DNA of 64,000 nt from VAZQ01 sp035693615 (lineage in GTDB: Bacteria; Pseudomonadota; Alphaproteobacteria; Rhizobiales; Xanthobacteraceae). The stretch covers positions 62,001-126,000 of the forward strand of contig DASSGH010000157.1 of NCBI GenBank assembly GCA_035693615.1, in the 5' to 3' direction. The notes beneath the pieces are model-generated. The model was not told the DNA's origin. It saw nothing but the letters and a program-made list of their open reading frames with translations, and did no database searches. The position numbers and the translations under genes were made by a program. How positions within the stretch are numbered: the first letter of the stretch is position 1; every line of letters begins with the position of its first letter. Shown here in pieces: positions 58,092-64,000 of this stretch.

Positions 58092-59615
58092 TTACGGCGC
58101 ACCGCTGGCAACATTCGCCGCCCTCTCCTTCTCGTCGATGTCTTCCAGATTGATGCCCTTGGTTTCGATGGCGTAGCGCCAGGTGACGAGCGCCCCGACA
58201 AGGCTGGTGCCGACCAAGATCAACAGCAGAAGATCGGTGCCGATATCCTTGAGCAGGATCGGGAACAGGAACGCAGTCAATACTGCGCCGATTTTGGCGA
58301 AGGAGGCAGCAAAACCCGCGCCCGCGCCGCGGATCGAAATGGGAAACACCTCGCCCGCGATCAGATAGGTCATGGCGTTCGGGCCGATATTGGTCATAAA
58401 GCTGAACACCATGAACCCGGCGAACAGGAGCACGCCGGATAGCATTGCGCCGACGTGGAGCGACAGCGCCGCGAGCAGCAAGCCCACGGCGCAGCCGATG
58501 AAGCCGAGAATCTGCAGCCGGATGCGGCCGACGCGGTCGGTGAGCAGCACGGCGAAGACGATTCCCACGATCAGCAGCACGTCGATAAACGCGGCGCCTT
58601 TCGTCGCCAGGATATCGTGCTGAATGAGCTCGGCCGTGTTGCGCGGATGATTGATGCTGGCGCCGATCAGCGTGGCGAGGATGGTGGGGGTAAACATTCC
58701 GATGCCGTAGGTGCCGAGGTCCTGCAGGAACCATGGCACCGAAGCGAGGATGGTCCGGCGTAGATTTGTTCTGCGAAATAGCGCGGACCACGAGGCGCTC
58801 TCCACATAGCCGCGCTTGTCGCCAGTTTGCAGGCGATGCAGAACGACTTTCTTCGGGTATAGCGGCGCGCGCAGCAAAAGCCGCTGCGTCGCCGCCTGCG
58901 CCTCCGCGATGCGGCCGCGAAACATCAGCCAGAGCGGGCTTTGCACGATGAAACAACGGCCGATGGTGACGGGCACCGCGAGCACGAGCGTACTGGCGTA
59001 TATCCAACGCCAAGCCCCGATATCGGGGTTTTCGAACAGAATCAGGAATCCGACGGCCGTGCCCGCCAAGCCGCCCACCGCCTGAAACCCAAACGCCGCC
59101 AGGACCATCCGGCCACGAATGCGGCTCGGAATGCTTTCGGAAATCATCAGATGAGCGGTTGGATAGTCGCACCCGAGTGCGAGGCCAATCCCGAGGAGCG
59201 CCGTGACCGCCACCGCGTAGGAGGAACTGAGTGCCAGCGTCGTCGTGAAGATGCAGAACAGCGCCATCTCGGCGATGAACATTTGCTTGCGGCCGTACCG
59301 GTCGGCAAGGCCGCCGAGCGCCGATGCGCCGATCAGGATGCCAAACAACGAGGATGCGGCGACAACGCCTTGCTCGGTTGCCCCCAAGCCGAACTCCTTG
59401 CCCATGAGCGGCAAGGCCACGCCGGTGGTGAAGACGACCATACCTTCGAAGAACTTGCCGGCAGCGGCCAATCCCCAGATCAGCCACTGCATCTGGGTGA
59501 TCGGAGCGTGGCCAACCGGCGTCGCGTCCGCCCAGAGCGGCGTTTCATCGATATAATCTTGGACCGTTCTGCCGGTGACTCCACGGCGTCGCGGCGGTGT
59601 GCTGTCCGAGGGCAT
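58092..59615 (-). CDS. MFS transporter, metabolite:H+ symporter type
   Basis: The 507-residue protein has 12 expected membrane segments. It shows the MFS loop signature GGLADRYGRKQMFIAEMALF between TM2 and TM3, PTAHLMISESIPSRIRGRMV after TM4, and LLTDRVGRIRLQILGFIG in the second half, and SNAMTYLIAGEVFPISIRGA-like (PNAMTYLIAGEVFPISIRGAG) near TM10. These fit the sugar-porter and aromatic or organic acid symporter group. An N-terminal ~40-residue cytoplasmic arm precedes TM1. It is convergent with the BKACE gene and divergent from the MmgE/PrpD gene. Confidence 0.9.
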   Translation of the reverse strand: MPSDSTPPRRRGVTGRTVQDYIDETPLWADATPVGHAPITQMQWLIWGLAAAGKFFEGMVVFTTGVALPLMGKEFGLGATEQGVVAASSLFGILIGASALGGLADRYGRKQMFIAEMALFCIFTTTLALSSSYAVAVTALLGIGLALGCDYPTAHLMISESIPSRIRGRMVLAAFGFQAVGGLAGTAVGFLILFENPDIGAWRWIYASTLVLAVPVTIGRCFIVQSPLWLMFRGRIAEAQAATQRLLLRAPLYPKKVVLHRLQTGDKRGYVESASWSALFRRTNLRRTILASVPWFLQDLGTYGIGMFTPTILATLIGASINHPRNTAELIQHDILATKGAAFIDVLLIVGIVFAVLLTDRVGRIRLQILGFIGCAVGLLLAALSLHVGAMLSGVLLFAGFMVFSFMTNIGPNAMTYLIAGEVFPISIRGAGAGFAASFAKIGAVLTAFLFPILLKDIGTDLLLLILVGTSLVGALVTWRYAIETKGINLEDIDEKERAANVASGAP

Positions 59616-59819
59616 GGCGCGAGCCGCGGGAATTCAGTCGGGTTGCGGGAAGAGATGATCCGGCGAGGAGCGGGACGCTAAACCTGCCCATCGCGTCCTT
59701 CAAGCGCGGTAGCCGGCGCTGTCGCGTGTTCATCCATCGAACACCTTGTCGCCCCCGCGCCTTGCGCCTTAGCTTGCTCCCACGCGATCGTCCTACCCAC
59801 ACCATAGCCACTATTTGCC

Positions 59820-61175
59820 ATGGCGAAAGAGACTACAGAGCTCGCCGAGTACGCGGCGACGTGTCGTTACGAGGACTTCCCGAGCGACGTCGTCGAACGC
59901 GCCAAGCAGTGCATCACGGATACGGTTGCCGCGGCCATCTACGGCTACGACCTCCCGTGGAGCCGAATGGTCGTGGCCTTTGCCGAAAAGAACGGCGCCG
60001 GCGGTCAAAGCCGTATTCTCGGACGCGGAGCGGGGCGCGTGCATGCGCCCGCGGCGGCCTTGGCCAACGGCGCGCTCGCACATGCCTTCGAGATGGACAA
60101 TCTGACCTGGCCCAGTACCGGTGTGCATCCCGGCGCGACGCTGTTGCCCTCCGGGCTCGCGCTTGCCCAGGAGCGCGGACACGGCGGGCGCGAACTCATC
60201 ACCGCGATCGTCGCCGGCGCCGAGGTCATGATCCGCATCGGGCGCGCGACCCAGCATAGGAACGAGGGCCGCGGCTTCCACGCGCCCGGCACCACGGGCC
60301 CGTTCGGCGCGGCAGTGGCCTGCGCGAGGTTGCTGTGCCTGGATGGCCAGCGCATGCGGAACGCGCTGGGCATCGCCGGCTCACTTGCCTGCGGGTTGTT
60401 GGAATTCGCCCGCGCCGGCAACGGCGCGATGGTCAAGCGCCTGCACCTCGGCCGCGCGGCCGAGAGCGGGGTGCTCGCGGCTTCATTGGCGAGCGATGGC
60501 TTTACCGGCCCGGCCAGCGTGCTCGAAGGCGAGTTCGGGTTCCTGCGCGTGTTCTGCGGCACCGACTTCGATGCGGGCGAGCTCATCCGCGGCTTGGGCA
60601 CGAGCTACGCCACGCGTTCGATCATGCTGAAGCGTTTTCCCTGCCACATCACCGCGCAGACCTCGGTGCAGGCGATCCTGGATCTGCGCGCGGCGCACGG
60701 CTATGCGGCAGCCGACGTGGCGGCGATCCATATCGCCGGCAACGACAAGATGGCGCGGGTCAACAACATTCCGTCCCCCCCCGACATCATGCTGGCGCAA
60801 TACAGCGTCCCGTTCTGCGTCGCACTCGCCCACGTCCGCGATGCCCGCGATCCGCGCTCCTTCGACGAAAGCGCGCTGCAGGACGCACAGATCCGGTCCT
60901 TGGCGCAGCACGTGACCATCACCATCGCCAAGGATCCTCCCACGCCGCTGGCGGCGGATGTCACGGTCACCCTCAGGGACGGGCGCGTGCTGAAACGCTC
61001 CATCGCCGATTTCAAGGGCACGCCCGAGCAGCCGCTCGACGGCACGGAATTGCGCGAGAAATTCTTGCTGCTGACCCGCCATTGCGGCGCCGGCGACATG
61101 GGCGGCCTGTTCGATCGGCTGCAAAATCTAGAACACGAGACCGATCTCGGCTGGATCGCCGTCGGCGGGCCATAG
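59820..61175 (+). CDS. MmgE/PrpD family protein
   Basis: The 451-residue protein matches the MmgE/PrpD family (2-methylcitrate dehydratase and relatives): an all-helical first domain with AALANGALAHAFEMDNLTWP near residue 85 and GVHPGATLLPSGLALAQERG, then MVKRLHLGRAAESGVLAASL, and a C-terminal alpha/beta domain with MLKRFPCHITAQTSVQAILD. Many members are not methylcitrate dehydratases and act on other organic acids; no prpB or prpC is nearby. It is divergent from the MFS transporter (204 bp), which suggests shared regulation and a shared catabolic role with the BKACE enzyme. Confidence 0.88.
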   Translation: MAKETTELAEYAATCRYEDFPSDVVERAKQCITDTVAAAIYGYDLPWSRMVVAFAEKNGAGGQSRILGRGAGRVHAPAAALANGALAHAFEMDNLTWPSTGVHPGATLLPSGLALAQERGHGGRELITAIVAGAEVMIRIGRATQHRNEGRGFHAPGTTGPFGAAVACARLLCLDGQRMRNALGIAGSLACGLLEFARAGNGAMVKRLHLGRAAESGVLAASLASDGFTGPASVLEGEFGFLRVFCGTDFDAGELIRGLGTSYATRSIMLKRFPCHITAQTSVQAILDLRAAHGYAAADVAAIHIAGNDKMARVNNIPSPPDIMLAQYSVPFCVALAHVRDARDPRSFDESALQDAQIRSLAQHVTITIAKDPPTPLAADVTVTLRDGRVLKRSIADFKGTPEQPLDGTELREKFLLLTRHCGAGDMGGLFDRLQNLEHETDLGWIAVGGP

Positions 61176-61503
61176 CCGCGAAACCCGACCGGCGTCGCGA
61201 CCCGGCCGTTTCACCCTGCGTCGGAGGACTTGGCGTGCAGCAACTCGACGCCCCGGCACTCATCGCCACACGACTCGAAGACACCCGCCACGTCGTCGGC
61301 TGATCGGCGAGCGAGCAGCCGGACAAATAGCGCTCGGCTATTTGCGCGGTTGAAACATACCAAATGCAGAAATTCTTCAGAAAATTTCAACCAGGGCTGA
61401 AGGTCGTCTTCAAGTCTCCCACCCGATCTGCAGCTAAGAAACTCGACTCAACGCTAACGCAAAACGCAACGATCTGAACAGATCGAACACTAGGGAGACT
61501 TTC
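61176..61503. other. Intergenic region upstream of pstS
   Basis: This 328-bp stretch contains a 22-codon GTG frame with GGAGG before it (61235-61303), too short to support as a gene, and a 14-bp palindrome GATCTG-AA-CAGATC at 61471-61484, twenty bases before the pstS start. No Pho box (CTGTCAT repeats) was recognised. The base composition is less GC-rich than in the flanking genes. Confidence 0.6.
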
Positions 61504-62568
61504 GTGCGCCAGCCCTTCCCATCGCTGATCGTCGTCGCGGTGTTGTGTTGGGCGAGCTTGGGTACGGCCGCCCTCTCGGAAGAGATGGTGCTGGGAGCCG
61601 GCTCGACGTTTGTGTATCCGGTTTTGGCCAGATGGGCGGAGGCCTACGAGGCCGTAACCGGGGTAAAGATCGACTATCAAGCCCTGGGATCGGGCGTCGG
61701 CATCCGACAGATCAAAAGCAGGACCGTGGATTTCGGAGCGTCCGATGCGCCATTACGTCCGGAAGAACTGGCCGCGGCGGGCCTCGTGCAGTTTCCAATC
61801 ATCGTCGGCGGCGTGGTGCCAGTGGTGAACGTCGAAGGGATCGGCCCAGGACAACTTCGTTTGACCGGATTGGTCCTCGCCGACATTTATCTCGGTAAGA
61901 TCACCAAATGGAACGCTGAGCCGATTCGTGAACTCAATCCGGGCCTTGCATTGCCGGATCAGGCAATCATTCCGATCCATCGCGCCGATGCGTCTGGTAC
62001 CACTTACGTCCTCGCGGACTATCTAGCCCGGGTCAGCACCACGTGGCGAGACGAGATTGGCGTGAACATCGCGGTCGCGTTTCCAACCGGGATGGGCGGC
62101 AAAGGCAATGAAGGAATTGCCGGCTTCACGGCTCGCACCAAAGGCGCCATCGGCTACGTCGAACACGCCTACGCAATCCGGAGCAAGCTTGCCTACGTTG
62201 CATTGAAAAACCGGGACGGAGAATTCGTTACGCCAAGCAGACAGGCGTTTCACTCGGCTGTCGTCAACGCAAATTGGGCAGCGCCCACGTCGCATGCGCT
62301 CCTTGTCCAGCAACCCGGTAAGCAGACATGGCCAATCACGGGCGCAACCTTTGCGCTGATCTACAAGCAACAACAAAGACGGCTCACGGCAATCGAGATG
62401 CTAAGATTCTTTGACTGGTCGTATAGGACCGGCGCCAAATTGGCCGACGAGTTGCAGTACGTGCCGATGCCCAAAGATGTCGTTGAAATGATCGAGTCGG
62501 CGTGGGTTGACGTGAGGGATGCTCAGGGCCAACCGGCATGGATGGACCCAAAGACAGCTAAGCATTGA
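61504..62568 (+). CDS. pstS: Phosphate ABC transporter substrate-binding protein
   Basis: PstS is the periplasmic phosphate-binding protein. The 354-residue precursor starts at a GTG with AGGGAG at about seven bases and has a signal peptide (MRQPFPSLIVVAVLCWASLG, cleavage near GTA/AL). Phosphate-site motifs are LGAGSTFVYPVLARW, SRTVDFGASDAPLRPEEL, IPIHRADASGTTYVLADYL, and GMGGKGNEGIAGF. There is no pstCAB, phoU or phoB next to it, so it is an isolated copy that either serves a remote Pst system or acts in sensing. Confidence 0.92.
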   Translation: MRQPFPSLIVVAVLCWASLGTAALSEEMVLGAGSTFVYPVLARWAEAYEAVTGVKIDYQALGSGVGIRQIKSRTVDFGASDAPLRPEELAAAGLVQFPIIVGGVVPVVNVEGIGPGQLRLTGLVLADIYLGKITKWNAEPIRELNPGLALPDQAIIPIHRADASGTTYVLADYLARVSTTWRDEIGVNIAVAFPTGMGGKGNEGIAGFTARTKGAIGYVEHAYAIRSKLAYVALKNRDGEFVTPSRQAFHSAVVNANWAAPTSHALLVQQPGKQTWPITGATFALIYKQQQRRLTAIEMLRFFDWSYRTGAKLADELQYVPMPKDVVEMIESAWVDVRDAQGQPAWMDPKTAKH

Positions 62569-62651
62569 CGCTTGTTTGCCGATCGAGGCACCGGGACGCA
62601 CGGCCCGACACGTCGAAACGCCCACCGCCTTCGTAGGCAACACGTTGAACA

Positions 62652-62728
62652 TGGCGGGAGCGACGGGGCTCGAACCCGCGACCTTCGGCGTGACAGGCCG
62701 ACGCTCTAACCAACTGAGCTACGCCCCC
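62652..62728 (-). tRNA. tRNA-Asp (GTC)
   Basis: Minus-strand cloverleaf: acceptor GGGGGCG (62722-62728) pairs with CGCTCCC, D-arm TAGCTCAGTTGGTTAGAGC, anticodon loop CTGTCAC giving GTC, and T-loop TTCGAGC. G73 and an encoded CCA (62652-62654) complete the 3' end. Discriminator G73 is an Asp identity element. Confidence 0.97.
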
Positions 62729-62742
62729 GCGGGCGCCGTGCG

Positions 62743-62771
62743 CAGTTAAATACCGGGCAGCCCCGAGTCAA
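62743..62771 (-). promoter_or_regulatory. Probable promoter of tRNA-Asp
   Basis: TTGACT (62766-62771) and TAACTG (62743-62748) on the minus strand are 17 bases apart and sit about 15 bases before the tRNA 5' end. Confidence 0.5.
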
Positions 62772-62872
62772 GGCAGCGTCGGAAAAGCGCCGTTCCCACG
62801 GGCAAATCAGCGGTTTTCGTCCGCGCGGGATGCGCTCAAGGCCCGCCGTTAGCCGCTTTCCGTCGATCGGCA

Positions 62873-62901
62873 TTGAAAAAACCCGCATTTTTCGGCAATA
62901 A
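62873..62901 (+). promoter_or_regulatory. Possible promoter of the HU-family gene
   Basis: TTGAAA (62873-62878) and CAATAA (62896-62901) are 17 bases apart, about 88 bases before the start codon. The -10 match is modest. Confidence 0.35.
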
Positions 62902-62988
62902 GTCATGGTCAGACCCCATCCGAATCGTCTAATGCCACCGTGGGACAAGGGGCTTTGACGCTACCGTCCGCAACCAGGAGGGCCAATC

Positions 62989-63291
62989 ATGGCAGCGAAG
63001 AAACCAGGCGCGCAGTCGACCGTGACCCTGAAGCATCTCGCCGCAAATCTCTCGGAATCCCACGAACTATCGAAAAAGCAATCCGAGGCGATACTCGGCG
63101 ATCTCGTGAATTTGGTGACCAAGCACCTCAAGAAGGGTGATCGCATCCGCATCGGCGGTCTCGGCATCCTGGTGGTGCGCAAGCGCGCGGCCCGCATGGG
63201 GCGCAACCCCGCGACCGGCGAACCGATCCAGATCAAGGCCAGCAAAAAGGTGGCCTTCCGACCGGCCAAGGAACTCAAGGAAGCAGTCTGA
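62989..63291 (+). CDS. HU/IHF family DNA-binding protein
   Basis: A nucleoid protein of 100 residues. It has the HU dimer fold, with helices in LKHLAANLSESHELSKKQSE and AILGDLVNLVTKHLKKGDRI, the strand RIRIGGLGILVVRKRAARMG, the DNA-arm sequence GRNPATGEPIQIKASKKVAF and RPAKELKEAV. The N-terminal ~10 residues are a basic extension over the ~90-residue HU core. AGGAGGG precedes the ATG. It lies between two tRNA genes on the other strand. HU and IHF are not easily separated from sequence, but the ARMGRNPATGEPIQI arm is HU-like. Confidence 0.94.
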   Translation: MAAKKPGAQSTVTLKHLAANLSESHELSKKQSEAILGDLVNLVTKHLKKGDRIRIGGLGILVVRKRAARMGRNPATGEPIQIKASKKVAFRPAKELKEAV

Positions 63292-63315
63292 CGAGAAACC
63301 GGAGTAGCGCTTCGC

Positions 63316-63356
63316 ATCCGTCGGCTGCCGAGGCCAAGGCCGCCGACGGATTCGTT
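63316..63356 (+). terminator. Possible terminator after the HU-family gene
   Basis: ATCCGTCGG (63316-63324) pairs with CCGACGGAT (63343-63351), an 9-bp stem 25 bases after the stop. The T-tract that follows is weak (TCGTTT). Confidence 0.45.
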
Positions 63357-63417
63357 TAGGAGTGTTTTGCGTGGCGAGCGACGACGCCGGCGGAAGCGCC
63401 GCAGGTCGTAAACGCCG

Positions 63418-63490
63418 TGGGCGGTGACGGACTCGAACCGCCGACATCCTGCGTGTAAAGCAGGCGCTCTACCAACTGAGCTAACCGCCC
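63418..63490 (-). tRNA. tRNA-Val (TAC)
   Basis: Minus-strand cloverleaf of 73 nt: acceptor GGGCGGT pairs with ACCGCCC, D-arm TAGCTCAGTTGGTAGAGC, anticodon loop TTTACAC giving TAC, and T-loop TTCGAGT. A73 is present. The DNA after it reads CGG, so CCA is not encoded. Confidence 0.97.
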
Positions 63491-63499
63491 TTGCGACAC

Positions 63500-63528
63500 G
63501 TTTATCGCTGTGGCGTGCGTTGAGGCAA
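63500..63528 (-). promoter_or_regulatory. Probable promoter of tRNA-Val
   Basis: TTGCCT (63523-63528) and ATAAAC (63500-63505) on the minus strand are 17 bases apart, ten bases before the tRNA 5' end. Confidence 0.5.
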
Positions 63529-63540
63529 GCCGGCATAAAA

Positions 63541-63574
63541 TAAACGCGTGACGGTGCGGCAATGCACCGTCACG
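63541..63574 (-). terminator. Terminator of the secreted small protein gene
   Basis: A perfect 11-bp stem CGTGACGGTGC (63547-63557) pairs with GCACCGTCACG (63564-63574) around a six-base loop. On the minus strand it is followed by a T-rich run (GTTTATTTTA), about 30 bases after the stop at 63604. Confidence 0.75.
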
Positions 63575-63603
63575 ACATCATAGCGCTCGATTGGCGCGCG
63601 CGA

Positions 63604-63999
63604 TCACATTGCGGCCCGTCGTGTCGCCTTGGGTGCCCGGAACCCGGCGGCAAGGGACTCCTGCTCGCACATGTATGCCCCGGTTTTGGTCCTGCCGTAA
63701 TTACGGCTGCCGCCGGGATGGTAGATCATGGACACGGAATTGACCCACACGACCGCGTCATTTGAACAGTTTGCTTTCGCTTCGGCTTCGGTCGCGTACT
63801 GGCTTTTGTCCAACGCCGCAGGCTGACGCACCGCGATCGGAACGCCGCGGCACTCCGCCACGAACGCGCGCTTGGTCTTGCCGCTCGCCTGAATCGAGGC
63901 CTTGTTGGCGGCCCAATCAGCATTGCACTGGCTCGCCGTCTTGGGCTCGGCGGTGGCCGATTGAGCCAGCGTCAGCAGCCCCACGAATGTCGCACACAT
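63604..63999 (-). CDS. Secreted small protein of unknown function (may begin outside the window)
   Basis: The 131-residue frame begins with an ATG at 63999, one base from the right edge, so the true start may lie beyond. A signal-peptide-like stretch (MCATFVGLLTLAQSATA) ends near ATA/EP. The mature part has AFVAECRGVPI, then a C-terminal region with the pattern DAVVWVNSVSMIYHPGGSRN and YGRTKTGAYMCEQESLAAGF, a Cys-containing module seen in many small secreted rhizobial proteins; this match is from memory of the pattern, with no known function. A terminator follows at 63541-63574. Confidence 0.75.
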   Translation of the reverse strand: MCATFVGLLTLAQSATAEPKTASQCNADWAANKASIQASGKTKRAFVAECRGVPIAVRQPAALDKSQYATEAEAKANCSNDAVVWVNSVSMIYHPGGSRNYGRTKTGAYMCEQESLAAGFRAPKATRRAAM

Positions 64000-64000
64000 A

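Noticed and set aside
61235..61303. A 22-codon GTG frame with GGAGG before it
   Set aside because: Too short, no membrane or motif pattern, and no regulatory context to support it.
61476..61488. GAAC-N5-GAAC near pstS as a LexA box
   Set aside because: The alphaproteobacterial box needs seven bases between the repeats.

Overview
The window looks like chromosomal DNA of a GC-rich alphaproteobacterium of the order Hyphomicrobiales (Rhizobiales), probably close to Bradyrhizobiaceae or Xanthobacteraceae. This rests on the gene order (lexA-comEC; the block from lpxB through bamA, cdsA, rpsB and dnaE to lolDC; a 14-subunit nuo operon with separate nuoC and nuoD), on LexA operators of the alphaproteobacterial GTTC-N7-GTTC type, on a short bacterial-type ProS, and on a ribosomal protein S2 with a long C-terminal extension. 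No species is claimed. No prophage, insertion sequence or CRISPR array was seen.

Layout. (1) 1-1572, minus: the N-terminal part of a DUF3772/MscS-type membrane protein that runs off the left edge. (2) 1724-6893, plus: trpG-trpD-trpC (tryptophan), moaC-moeA (molybdenum cofactor) and lexA with its own SOS box. (3) 6928-9200, minus: comEC, broken by a frameshift; next to it, divergent, a 2OG-Fe(II) oxygenase-like gene. (4) 10314-15188: glnS (minus) divergent from gltX (plus), followed by gltA. (5) 15311-37535, minus: a long envelope and translation block, lpxB-lpxI-lpxA-fabZ-lpxD-bamA-rseP-dxr-cdsA-uppS-frr-pyrH-tsf-rpsB-dnaE-lolD-lolC-proS (listed by increasing coordinate; transcription runs the other way). 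(6) 37536-41442: an intergenic region with a strong plus-strand terminator and a possible small RNA, then DUF1467, methylmalonyl-CoA epimerase, RNase J and biotin ligase, all minus. (7) 41460-56808, minus: complex I operon nuoA to nuoN with three extra small genes inside it. (8) 57203-61175: an accessory metabolic group (BKACE/DUF849 enzyme, MFS transporter, MmgE/PrpD protein). (9) 61504-64000: an isolated pstS, tRNA-Asp, an HU-family protein, tRNA-Val and a secreted small protein at the right edge.

The genes fit together as core physiology. Lipid A synthesis, outer-membrane assembly (BamA), lipoprotein export (LolCD), isoprenoid and undecaprenyl synthesis and phospholipid precursors lie in one block with translation factors and the replicative polymerase. 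Complex I supplies the proton gradient, and GltA feeds it through the citric acid cycle.

The most interesting item is not an obvious ORF. Between lolD and dnaE is a 32-codon reading frame (33775-33873, minus) with a good ribosome binding site. Its promoter has TTGACA and TATGTT hexamers 18 bases apart, with a perfect LexA box filling the spacer and a second perfect box over the likely transcription start. The predicted product is a single-pass membrane miniprotein. By analogy with the Caulobacter SOS-induced division inhibitor SidA, it may be a DNA-damage-induced checkpoint peptide.
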